The notes under the pieces: generated by a model
The model's input: only the letters and a program-made list of their open reading frames with translations
Told to the model about the DNA's origin: nothing
The model's database searches: none
In this document: one piece after another, positions 20,260 through 28,594 of the stretch
Layout of the letters: every line of letters begins with the position of its first letter
Position numbering within the stretch: position 1 is the first letter of the stretch
Assembly (NCBI GenBank): GCA_001275005.1
Contig: JWZX01003024.1
Span: 1-32,550 of the forward strand
Reading direction: 5' to 3'
Length of the DNA stretch: 32,550 nt
Origin: Chrysochromulina tobinii
Lineage: Eukaryota; Haptophyta; Prymnesiales; Chrysochromulinaceae
Made by a program: the position numbers and the translations under genes

Positions 20260-20642
20260 TCTCTGATCCGGCGCCAAGATATGGTCCGACTACGCGGTCT
20301 GCCCTTCCGAAGCACTCCAGCCGACGCACGACGCGGCACAGAGTGGAGTGTGAACGATTAAAGGCCGTGAATTACTTTGAACGCAACGCGTGACCAGGTT
20401 TACTCTTTTCATTCATTCAGCATATTTCACAACACACCATCACAGATCTTCAGCATTCACATTCAAATCTGACACGCCTACACGACAGCGCACATTCCGC
20501 ACTATCTTGCAGCACAGACCAGTGAGTTTGACAGCTTGAGCGGCCTGACACAAGGACAAGCCGCGAACGCCAAGCAGTCCAGCGGGTGCGGCGGAACAAT
20601 TGCACGCCGCCAATGGTTTCCTGTCCCGGACACGTGGCCACT
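20260..20642. other. Intergenic, carboxypeptidase 3' end to eIF2D promoter
   Basis: 383 bases between two minus-strand genes. The part near 20370-20480 is AT-richer and probably includes the eIF2D promoter. No gene, RNA or clear regulatory site was identified. Confidence 0.5.
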
Positions 20643-22784
20643 TCACTTGGACCGGCGCTGCTTATGTCGCATCCGCATCAGGTGGCGCAGCCGGTGCGCG
20701 CGCGTGCAGTCGGCGCCGCCGCACGCCTCATTGATGGTGAATGAGAACCGACCGGGCATGTATTCTGCGTTCCAGAAGATGTAGTAGTTCGTGCCCGCGG
20801 TGCACGGGAAGGAGACGGTCGCGGTGCGCCCGCCCTCGGAGTTGGCAAAGCCGAGAGGGTCTTGCGCGCCGAAGCGGGCGCAGATGGCATAGACGGCAAC
20901 GAGCGTGTCACGCTTGAGGCTGCTAACGGTGCACCTGCCACCGCGTGAGTACTGGGTCGCCGTATACTTGAAGTGCTCGTCGAGCACGCCCGAGGCCCAG
21001 TTGGCACCCGTGTGCGCCGGCTTGGCGACGGCGCAGTGCGAGCCGGGCGGCACGGCGGCGCGGCATTCGTGCGAGTAGTCGAGAAGAGCCGTGTCCGCCG
21101 AGGTGCACAGGCACAGGCTGTCGCAGCTCTTGAGGGTGGTGGCCGAGTTGTGCACCTTGATCTGGAACGTCTCGGTGTGCGAGCTGCTCGTGCCGCCCTC
21201 GCTCGTCAGCGTGAGGGACACCCACTTAGCCGCTTTTGGCCAGCTGAGGCTGAGCGCAGGCAGCTCGGTGCTCGTGCGTGCCTCGAGGGCGGGCACGCTC
21301 ACGCATGCGCGTGACGCGCTGTCCTCGCCCGCCGGCGTCTCCCAGCGCGCTGAGGACTGCAGCGTGGCGGTAGCCGGAGTGCCGTGCGCGCACATCCGGT
21401 GCACATGCGTGTAGTGCCCGAGCCCGTTGTTCTGGACTGTCAGCGTGAAGCTGCCCGCGGTGCCCTCGTCATTGCTGGTGGTCACGAGGCCGTCGAGCTG
21501 CATCATGGGGCCCGCGGCCCACGCGGCGTAGCGCGCGGGAAACGCACTCTCCATGGCGATGGGGAGGATGCGCGAGGGCGGCGGCCAGAAGCCATCCTGG
21601 CTCGAGCCCACCTCGATGGTGAGCGAGGCCGCGCGCTGGTCGCCCCAGCCCCAGTCGTCAGCCTCGCCGTTGGTCGTGTAGCCCACGCTCTCCCACGCGC
21701 GCCCCGAGGCGTAGTGGTTGTTGGCGGCCATCTCGTTGGCAAACTCTTGGAACATGCCCAGGTCGCTGTTGGACATCGGCGCGTGCCAGTCAAAGCTGAA
21801 CGGGAAGGCGATGTCGTTGCCCCAGCCGTGCCAATGCAGCACGATCTTCGGCGCGTGCCGGCGCACGACCTCGCGGATCGCTTGCGTCTCGGGCTCCGAG
21901 AAGGCGCTTGTACCCCGGTACTCTTCCGAGCAGCCGCTCGGCGACGAGCCCACGTTATCGTACGCGTACTTGAACCCGAAGTTGCGGTTGAGATCCACGC
22001 CGTCGTTCTCGGTGTCGGGCGGCTGGCACGTCTGCGCACCGTTCTTACGCTTCATGCCGCCACCGCGCGGCCGGGTGCGCTCGTTCCACGCATAGCCGTC
22101 CGGGTTGGCGAGTGGCATGAAGAGTAGTTTACGCGTGCGCAGCAGGTTCGCCGCGCCTCCCACGTTCATCTCCGCGTCGCGCAGCACCTCGCGCAGCGCG
22201 TGGACCAGGCACATGAGCGTCGCCGGCTCGCGCGCGTGCACGAGCGCCGTGTACAGCACCGCCGGCCTGTCGCCGCCGCCAGAGCAGCTGACCAGGCCAT
22301 CGGTCACGCACCAGACCTCAATGGCACGCCCGAGCCGAGACGTGCCCATTCGTATCGGCGTGCTGATCAGTGAAGGGTAGCGCGAGACAAGCCGCGACAT
22401 CTCGAGCGCGAGCTCCGACGACGTGTAATAGCCACCCATCGAACCCGCGAGCGCGGGCTCTGAAGACAACAGGCGCCGGCCGGCGACGCGCATGGCCTCG
22501 TTTGCACTGGCGGCGGGGATGGCGGCCGACTCACGATCGGCGCGCGCCTCATAGTAAGCGCTCGCGTCAGGCGTTTCGAGCGTCGCGCGCGCTTCGGAGG
22601 CTGCGAGCAGTCGGCGCCATTCCGCCGCGGGCGCCGCGAAGGTGACAGCGCCGGTGCTGCTGCCATTGCCCGACCATGCGATGGAGGAGCGCACAGCGCG
22701 CGCAGCGGCGGGCGAGAGCCGCGCAAGACCCGCCGGCCAGGGCGCGGACAGCGTCACGATGCCGACGGTCGCGTTAGTTTGCAT
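20643..22784 (-). CDS. M14-family zinc carboxypeptidase with C-terminal Cys-rich region
   Basis: A metallocarboxypeptidase that removes C-terminal residues from peptides. Numbering from the ATG at 22782-22784 (713 residues): zinc ligands H183 and E186 (HAREPATL), NPDGY at 227-231, substrate-binding DLNRNFG with N266 and R267, third zinc ligand H319 in HGWGND, and catalytic E391 in LTIEVGSSQDGFWPP. These are the full M14 set, so it should be active. Residues 1-115 may be a propeptide. Residues about 430-713 form a Cys-containing, beta-rich extension, suggesting a secreted or lumenal protein. No signal peptide follows this ATG. The frame stays open upstream to an in-frame TGA near 22881 without any ATG, so the true N-terminus may lie in an unrecognised exon. 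Divergent from the MORN-repeat gene. Confidence 0.88.
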   Translation of the reverse strand: MQTNATVGIVTLSAPWPAGLARLSPAAARAVRSSIAWSGNGSSTGAVTFAAPAAEWRRLLAASEARATLETPDASAYYEARADRESAAIPAASANEAMRVAGRRLLSSEPALAGSMGGYYTSSELALEMSRLVSRYPSLISTPIRMGTSRLGRAIEVWCVTDGLVSCSGGGDRPAVLYTALVHAREPATLMCLVHALREVLRDAEMNVGGAANLLRTRKLLFMPLANPDGYAWNERTRPRGGGMKRKNGAQTCQPPDTENDGVDLNRNFGFKYAYDNVGSSPSGCSEEYRGTSAFSEPETQAIREVVRRHAPKIVLHWHGWGNDIAFPFSFDWHAPMSNSDLGMFQEFANEMAANNHYASGRAWESVGYTTNGEADDWGWGDQRAASLTIEVGSSQDGFWPPPSRILPIAMESAFPARYAAWAAGPMMQLDGLVTTSNDEGTAGSFTLTVQNNGLGHYTHVHRMCAHGTPATATLQSSARWETPAGEDSASRACVSVPALEARTSTELPALSLSWPKAAKWVSLTLTSEGGTSSSHTETFQIKVHNSATTLKSCDSLCLCTSADTALLDYSHECRAAVPPGSHCAVAKPAHTGANWASGVLDEHFKYTATQYSRGGRCTVSSLKRDTLVAVYAICARFGAQDPLGFANSEGGRTATVSFPCTAGTNYYIFWNAEYMPGRFSFTINEACGGADCTRAHRLRHLMRMRHKQRRSK

Positions 22785-22965
22785 GGAGTTCGCGGCCACC
22801 CTCTCGCCCACGAGCAGGGTAAGGGGGTAGCAGGGTCCCTGCTCATCTATCGATCGAGGTCCTTGTGCATGAAGAGGGCCTCACGAGCGCAGCGCTGCCT
22901 CGCCCAAGCTCCATGCGATAGCTGAAGCGTCGTGTTGAACAGTTGTCTCGTCCAAAAAGGCCGAA
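22785..22965. promoter_or_regulatory. Divergent region between carboxypeptidase and MORN genes
   Basis: 181 bases between opposed ATG codons. The left end may still be coding for the carboxypeptidase (its frame is open to about 22883). The right end before the MORN ATG is AT-richer with an A run. No named element was seen. Confidence 0.45.
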
Positions 22966-24153
22966 ATGCACCCGCTCGCGCTCTCAGAGCCGCTCTCTGC
23001 GGCCGTTCGAGCATCCATCACCTTGCCACCGGCTGAGCGGCCGCTCTTCGTAGGCAAGCACTTGCTCGCGCAGGCGCAGAACGTCAAGACCCTGCCCACG
23101 GCCACCTCGGCCGGCGGCACTGCCGCCATCTCTCGCGCCGCGCTGCAGGAGGAGCTCGCTGCGCTGGCCGAGATTCTCACCGCCGCGCTCAACGCCGTGA
23201 GTGGTCTACCGGGATCCTCGCTGCAGCGGCTGGCCGACCACCTCATTGCGGAATACAGCGGCGCCAACGCAGGTGCGCCCTCGGCTGATGGAGCAGGCGG
23301 CGGCAAGGGCAAAAAGACGGCACGCTTTGCTGCGGTCGGTGGTCCTGAGCCGACGCGCGTGGGCGAGCCGCCCAAGGAGATGTCCAAGGAGTACGTCGGC
23401 GAGCAGAGCGCCGACGGCACGGCCGAGGGCAAGGGTACGGCCACGTACGCCAACGGCGACGTGTACGAGGGCGAATGGAAGAACGATCGGAGGGAAGGAC
23501 AGGGCTCGTGCAAGTGCACGAGTGGTGAGTGGTACGAAGGCACGTGGAAGGCGGACAAGCGCGACGGCCACGGCGTTGCGCGCTACGTGAGCGGCGACAA
23601 GTACGAGGGCGATTGGCGCTTCGGCAAGCGCGAAGGCAAGGGTCGAGCCACGTACGCGAGCGGCGACGGCTACGAAGGCGAGTGGGTGGCTGACAAGAAG
23701 CAGGGCTTCGGTACATTCTGGTCGGCGAGCGGCGAGGTATACGAGGGCCAGTGGCTCACGGGGACGTATGAGGGGCGCGGCACCTACCTGTACGCTAGCA
23801 GCGACGTGTACGAAGGCGAATACCACAACGGCAAGCGCGATGGCCACGGCGTCTACATGTATGCCTGCGGCGACGTGTACGAGGGCGAGTACAAGCAGGG
23901 CCGGATGGAGGGCCGAGGCATCTATCGTCTGGCGGACGGCACCGCGGAGGCGGGCCGCTATTTCGCCGGCGCAGACGTGGGTGAGGGCGTTAGGTGGAGC
24001 GCCGACAGAAAACGCGCGTACCGGCTGCGAGGAGGCAAGGTCGAGGAAGAGATCACGCTCGAAGAGGCCGCGCGCATCGCTGGCGCCCTCGGGATGGCAG
24101 TGCCACCCCCCTCGCTTGGCCCCGAGGATGACGAAGCCGTGCCGGTTCAATGA
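22966..24153 (+). CDS. MORN-repeat protein
   Basis: A 395-residue protein with seven 23-residue MORN repeats from about 161 to 321 (GDVYEGEW, GEWYEGTW, GDKYEGDW, GDGYEGEW, GEVYEGQW, SDVYEGEY, GDVYEGEY) and a degenerate eighth (GTAEAGRYF). MORN arrays form elongated beta structures that bind membranes or act as structural spacers; in algae they occur in radial spoke proteins, phosphatidylinositol-phosphate kinases and septation or flagellar proteins. No kinase domain is present. The N-terminal 120 residues contain short helices, including ERPLFVGKHLL, which vaguely recalls a Dpy-30-like docking motif; this is weak. A Gly/Lys-rich linker precedes the repeats and an acidic tail ends the protein. 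The start ATG follows an A-rich context. The exact role is not determined; a flagellar or membrane-skeletal one is a guess. Confidence 0.92.
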   Translation: MHPLALSEPLSAAVRASITLPPAERPLFVGKHLLAQAQNVKTLPTATSAGGTAAISRAALQEELAALAEILTAALNAVSGLPGSSLQRLADHLIAEYSGANAGAPSADGAGGGKGKKTARFAAVGGPEPTRVGEPPKEMSKEYVGEQSADGTAEGKGTATYANGDVYEGEWKNDRREGQGSCKCTSGEWYEGTWKADKRDGHGVARYVSGDKYEGDWRFGKREGKGRATYASGDGYEGEWVADKKQGFGTFWSASGEVYEGQWLTGTYEGRGTYLYASSDVYEGEYHNGKRDGHGVYMYACGDVYEGEYKQGRMEGRGIYRLADGTAEAGRYFAGADVGEGVRWSADRKRAYRLRGGKVEEEITLEEAARIAGALGMAVPPPSLGPEDDEAVPVQ

Positions 24154-24803
24154 CCTGATCATCACGGCTTTGGAGCGGCCCACGTCTTGGACGGCTGCTC
24201 GACCCGGGTTTACACGCCATGGCGCCAGGTCGCAAGGTGTGCCACACAGCTAACGACGCTCGCCGCCGCTCGAGCTAGCCGGGGGGGCGAGTGTGCTTGC
24301 CCGCATTTCCGTGCGTCGGACTCGCGGAGCTCTCAACCCTCTCTCAGTGCCGTGCCGTGTCATACCGCCAACACGCCGGATGCGGTGTACGCATTTTGGA
24401 TGTGTGGGCCTGACGCGCATAGGATTGCGCTCGGTGAGCGCAAGTGTGTATTGTGCACACAGGCACAGACCGCCTGGTTTGTGCGCCTGGTCCACATGGA
24501 CCTTAATTGAAATTAGTCACCCGCGTGCCGCACGCGCGTGTCGCGTCGGCCCCAGTGCGGAATCTCGGATGACCCTGATCGTATATTGTTAACCCGAAAC
24601 GCGAAAGAAAGCTGTGTTCTCTAGAGACCTGCGGCTGCGCACCCACTGCACGCCCCTGACGCCGCTCCCGCCGCAGGCGCAGCCCGCCTGCACACAGCCA
24701 CCACACCATCTAGTAATCGCATCCCACACACTCGATACAAGACTGGCGGCCAACTCATATCGTATGCACAAGCCAAGCATTGCCACCACACCATCTAGAA
24801 ATA
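24154..24803. other. Intergenic with a 17-base direct repeat
   Basis: 650 bases between convergent genes. GCCACCACACCATCTAG occurs perfectly at 24697-24713 and 24782-24798, 85 bases apart, the second copy ending a few bases before the stop of the basic protein. No gene was recognised. Open frames are short and compositionally random. Confidence 0.6.
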
Positions 24804-25142
24804 TCAGTTCCTTGCAATGCCACGTCTCCTTGCTCTCTGCGCCAATGCGTTCGCCCTGACCTTGACGACTTTTCGCTTTGCAGCACGCCTCGCTCGATTG
24901 TGCTTCTTCTTCGATATCGCTCGACTGGCTGACTTGCCCGTATCATTTTCTGTCTCTGCCTCCCTGGTTTTCAAACTTTTGCTCAGTGCCTCACTCAACA
25001 AGTCCATCTCGTCCATTGGTTCTGCTGACAAAGCGCTCGCCTTGGGCGACGTCTTCTTCTTGAGGGCGCTGTTGGCCTTGGGTAGCTTTCTCTTCACGGT
25101 GCGGCTCCTCTTCAGGGCGCCGTTAGACTTCTTCTTCACCAT
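24804..25142 (-). CDS. Small highly basic protein, probably nuclear or nucleolar
   Basis: A 112-residue frame from the ATG at 25140-25142. It is rich in lysine and arginine, with clusters KRKLPK, LKKKTSPK, KKKHNRARRAAKRK and RARRRG, around one acidic/hydrophobic segment (about residues 45-65, MDEMDLLSEALSKSL) that could form a helix. This layout is common in nucleolar and ribosome-biogenesis proteins, but I do not recognise a family. The frame extends upstream of the ATG only by non-ATG codons. The lysine codons and the lack of stop codons in a region where other frames close argue for coding. It could also be a terminal exon of a longer gene. Function unknown. Confidence 0.55.
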   Translation of the reverse strand: MVKKKSNGALKRSRTVKRKLPKANSALKKKTSPKASALSAEPMDEMDLLSEALSKSLKTREAETENDTGKSASRAISKKKHNRARRAAKRKVVKVRANALAQRARRRGIARN

Positions 25143-25494
25143 CACCAGAGGCAAACCTTGCAAACCTCCCACGTCAATCGGACAATCAGGACGGACACAG
25201 TGAGGCCAGCCGAGGCCCTAGGGGCCTCGTCGTTCTTCTGCGGACTGACCTTTTTTAACGAAACTAGGCGAGGCCACGGTCTTCACGTTCACGTTTCGTT
25301 GCCATCTCGGCAAGACGCACGACCACCGGTCCCGTCGTCTTCTTGACTTGTCTTGAATGTTCTAAACATGCGTTTTTTTGTGGACGCTCAGAAACACAGC
25401 GGCCCCCCGTTTCACACAAGTAACTTGTTCTCTCGCCGTGCGTGCACGCACACGCCCTCCCCCCCTTCAGGGGTGATTGAATCATGGGTGTATT
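25143..25494. other. Intergenic or possible terminal exon region
   Basis: 352 bases between two minus-strand genes. A perfect hairpin, GAGGCCC/GGGCCTC with loop TAG, lies at 25212-25228, and a T6 run follows at 25251-25256. A minus-strand frame at about 25264-25358 encodes a Lys/Arg/Glu-rich string (KKTTG, ATKREREDRG) that looks more protein-like than its surroundings. It could be the last exon of the upstream 477-residue gene, but no strong acceptor was found. Confidence 0.4.
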
Positions 25495-26928
25495 TCAATA
25501 GAACGTGATCGGCGGCCCAATCTCTTTGCTGCCACCGGTCTGGCTGTGGTGACTTACCTTGAGAAAGTCAGCGGCCGTGGCCTGCCAGCCGTCGATGGTC
25601 CTTCGCGCACGCTCAATCTGGTGCCGAGCGTTGGTGGACGGCGAGAGTGTCGTCATCACGGGGCCGCTGCCATCACGCCGCTGAGGCGGCACCTGTGCAG
25701 CTCCATAATGCACTTGAGCAGCAGGAGGTGGAGGAGGCAATTGAGCAGGAGTTGGAGATTGAGTTATTGCCGCCATCCTTGTCGGAGAGGTCGTGGTCAC
25801 ATGCCAAGTGGCGGCTGCGGCAGCCATGGCGCCTGTGGCGGTTGCAGTGCCTGCAGTCCTGACCCCGTTGTCAAGCGGAGTCGCACCGTGGCTGCCTCGG
25901 CCGGCGGAGCTGCAGCTTGCGCTGCCACCGAGGCAGCCCCTGGCAAGGTCGGGGGGCACGCGCTCTGTTTGTGTGGCTGCGAGTGCGGGCGGGGGAAGCG
26001 CCCCTGGGGGGTCGAGTGATATCGAGAGTGATAGAGGTACTCTGGCCGCCGCCACCGCCGCCGCCGTTGCCACCCGTGCAGCAGCCTCACGCGCTGCCCT
26101 AGGTCGCTCGATTGGTGCGGCGACCTGCGGCTGCTGCTCGAGCGGCGAGGACCACCCCGACGGGGCGCCGCCAGCTGTGTACGGGCTGTTTGCGGTCGCG
26201 TCGACAGTGCGGGTGGCGGCACCTGTGGCGGCACAAGCGATCGCGACACTCGCGGAGTCGGCGGTCAATGGCGTCTGAGAGGCGGCCGCCGGAGCCGTTT
26301 GAGCAGGCGGCGCGCCAGGGGTAACGCCGAGATCCCACTCGAGATCACACTCGGGGATGAGCGCCGCCGCTCGACGCAGCCACGTGGGCGTGCTCGCGCC
26401 CTCGGGGATGGGCGAGCCGCCTCCGCGCTCCTCGCTTTCACTGCGCGCCGACAGTGGCTGTGGCGGGTCTGCTGGAGGTTTGCCGCACATGTGTGGCGCA
26501 GGAAGGTGAGTATTCGCCCATGCCATGAGCAGGCCATTCGCGCATGGTCGTGACCCCGTCAGGTGCTGCCCAAGGACCTCTTCGAGGCTGCGGCGAAGCC
26601 CATCTTCTCGGGCCAGAGCGGCAGCAAGTTGATGCTGTGTGTGAGCGAGCTGCGCAGCGAGCCTCTCGATGCGGCATTCGGCATCAGAGAGCTCGCGAGC
26701 AAGCAAGCCCTGCTCGACGCCAGCCTCAATTGCGCTATCTAATGCCTCGACACACGATGAGCCTGCTGGCTCATCTACCACCGGAGTGCCAAAGCGCCTC
26801 TTGACCGCTGCGTTGGCTGCCTCCTCGTCGGCCATCCGCTGCCTCTGTAGCATTGCGCTGATTTGGTCGCAGCTCGCACGCAGATGACGCGCCGCGTCGT
26901 CGGCCAGAGCGGCCTCGCTTGTTCGCAT
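25495..26928 (-). CDS. Unknown protein, N-terminal coiled coil and long disordered region
   Basis: A 477-residue frame from the ATG at 26926-26928. Residues 1-125 are helical with heptad character (AECRIERLAAQLAHTQHQLAAALAREDGLRRSLEEVL). Residues about 150-430 are Ala/Thr/Pro/Ser/Gly-rich and probably disordered. A short conserved-looking helix (HQIERARRTIDGWQATAADFLK) closes the protein. Directly after the FLK codons the DNA reads AAG/GTAAGTC, a near-perfect splice donor (GT at 25557-25556). The last about 17 codons may therefore be intronic and a further exon may lie at lower coordinates. No family is recognised. It is head-to-head with the 316-residue gene across 163 bases. Confidence 0.65.
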   Translation of the reverse strand: MRTSEAALADDAARHLRASCDQISAMLQRQRMADEEAANAAVKRRFGTPVVDEPAGSSCVEALDSAIEAGVEQGLLARELSDAECRIERLAAQLAHTQHQLAAALAREDGLRRSLEEVLGQHLTGSRPCANGLLMAWANTHLPAPHMCGKPPADPPQPLSARSESEERGGGSPIPEGASTPTWLRRAAALIPECDLEWDLGVTPGAPPAQTAPAAASQTPLTADSASVAIACAATGAATRTVDATANSPYTAGGAPSGWSSPLEQQPQVAAPIERPRAAREAAARVATAAAVAAARVPLSLSISLDPPGALPPPALAATQTERVPPDLARGCLGGSASCSSAGRGSHGATPLDNGVRTAGTATATGAMAAAAATWHVTTTSPTRMAAITQSPTPAQLPPPPPAAQVHYGAAQVPPQRRDGSGPVMTTLSPSTNARHQIERARRTIDGWQATAADFLKVSHHSQTGGSKEIGPPITFY

Positions 26929-27091
26929 TGATGCGGATTTGGCGTGCTTGCGGATTTGCGTGAGGATACCAAGGGAAGTTAGTCAACGAGAATTCGCTGC
27001 GAGAAACTCCTTCCTGGTCTTTGAAAGCATCTGCAGGAGTCGCTGCGGACTCCGCGAGCGTTCTCAAATCGGTGAGGCTGGTTTGCTCCAC
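26929..27091. promoter_or_regulatory. Compact divergent promoter between two unknown genes
   Basis: 163 bases between opposed ATG codons. It contains no in-frame ATG for either gene. The plus-strand frame is open through it, but only from a TTG. No named element was recognised. Confidence 0.5.
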
Positions 27092-28042
27092 ATGCATCCA
27101 TCCGACCGGCGATCCTCTCTCCTCTCAGCGGTGTTGCAAACGTTAGCCGAGGTAGGGCCGAATCCAACCTCCTTCAAGGCCTCCCCGGCGGCCGACTACA
27201 TCGCCGATGGCTACGTCAATCGCTCGGCACCTGGGTGGTGGGTCACTTACGCGTGCCTGCTGGAGATTACCTCCCACACAGTGGAGGACGCTGGACATCT
27301 CGAAGACCTCGTTTCGCTACGCTTTGATGCCGGCGAGGACGTGCACAACGGCGAACCGTGGGTGTGGGAACTGACCTACGGCATGGAACATGGCGAGCGC
27401 CGCCTCGTGCTCCGAGACCACGCGACCTATCCTGAACCCTGGAGGCATGTGCTCCAGTACCATGCCATTGGCCGCTGCCGTGATACGCTGCTCGAGCGCG
27501 CCGCTGCGCGCCTTGGGCAGCAGCAAGGCGTTCGCAACAGCCTCAGCGCCGCTGTCGCCGCCATCGCCGCTGTCTTCGTTTCAAGCAAAGCATCGCCCTC
27601 AGCCGCCGCACAGGCACCACCGCCCATGTGGCGGCCGCCGGACAAGCGCACCGAGACGAAGGTGTGGCGGCCGCCGGATGAGGTGGAAGCAGCTGAAGCG
27701 GCGTGGGCGGCCGCACCTGCCACCACCGGCTCGTTGCCCTTTGCGTGGGCCGTGAAGACCTCGGCATCTGGAGCTCGGAGCCACCTCCCTTTCTCTGAGC
27801 TCGGGACTCGGAGCTCGGGGGTGGTGTCCTTTCACGTCCTCGATGAAACCCCACGTGTTGCGCAGATGGCAGCCGTCGGCAGTGAGGACCCCGACTCCTC
27901 ACGCCCGTTTGTGATGTCGTCGGCAGACGTGCTACCGCCTGCGCTTGCCGCCGCTGAGGCGTTTGCGAGCGTGTACATGGGACAGCCCACATCGCCTGCA
28001 TCGGTGTCGGGGATGACAACAGACAGTGACTCCTGGCGTTAG
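27092..28042 (+). CDS. Unknown protein with Trp-rich N-terminal domain
   Basis: A 316-residue frame from the ATG at 27092-27094. Residues about 5-155 look like a compact mixed domain with many conserved-type aromatic residues (GWWVTYACLLEITSHTVED, EPWVWELTYGMEHG, EPWRHVLQYHAIGRC). The remainder is Ala/Pro/Ser-rich and contains two close copies of a WRPPD motif (MWRPPDKRTETKVWRPPDE, about residues 178-196). No signal peptide, membrane segment or catalytic motif was seen, and no family is recognised. The tandem WRPPD pieces could be short linear binding motifs. Head-to-head with the 477-residue gene, so possibly co-expressed. Confidence 0.65.
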   Translation: MHPSDRRSSLLSAVLQTLAEVGPNPTSFKASPAADYIADGYVNRSAPGWWVTYACLLEITSHTVEDAGHLEDLVSLRFDAGEDVHNGEPWVWELTYGMEHGERRLVLRDHATYPEPWRHVLQYHAIGRCRDTLLERAAARLGQQQGVRNSLSAAVAAIAAVFVSSKASPSAAAQAPPPMWRPPDKRTETKVWRPPDEVEAAEAAWAAAPATTGSLPFAWAVKTSASGARSHLPFSELGTRSSGVVSFHVLDETPRVAQMAAVGSEDPDSSRPFVMSSADVLPPALAAAEAFASVYMGQPTSPASVSGMTTDSDSWR

Positions 28043-28594
28043 GAGGTGTAGATGTAGAGTTTACCAAGATCTAACACACCATCATCGCGACCCATTTGGA
28101 TCCACCATGGGCCTCGGTGAACGACCGGGACGCGACCGCGCGAGTTGGAGTTCGCGTCGGGCCGGTCTCGCACCACGCAGCCGCTATGTGGAGTGTGGTG
28201 CATTGTGTCCGTTCGAGGTTCGGACGACCGGTGCACACGGTCGCGCAGTCGCGCACGGCCACGTCGACGGACACATACACGTAACGCGACACGCGGAATA
28301 CGACCGCGGCGTAACGTGCCACATACCCCGCGCCCAGACCACAGTGGCCCACACAGCCACTTACACAGCCACCCCCGCCGCCACGGCACCCAGGAGACCC
28401 TCCACCCACTCTGTTTGCCAAGATGTCCGCGCAGAACTTCGCAATCGCCCAGCGCGGGCGCGCCCGGTGCAGCAAGTTTCCAACATCAGCGGTCACAGAT
28501 GGGCACGTCATCGCGCGCAGACCCGATCGGCGCGTGCAGGTCTGAGAACCGGTCGCTCGGGCTTTGGCACAACTCAGCATCTCCCGTCCGCCGC
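28043..28594. other. Intergenic between convergent genes
   Basis: 552 bases between the stops of the 316-residue gene and the thiolase. Open frames are Arg/Thr/His-rich and lack motifs. No RNA gene or repeat was recognised. Confidence 0.5.

Noticed and set aside
23206-24183. Minus-strand open frame of 325 codons opposite the MORN gene
   Set aside because: It is the mirror of the repetitive MORN codons and shows periodic Val/Ala/Leu-rich composition without a family match.
25212-25256. Hairpin followed by T6 as a Pol III or rho-independent terminator
   Set aside because: No upstream RNA gene with internal A/B boxes was found, and 23 bases separate the stem from the T run.
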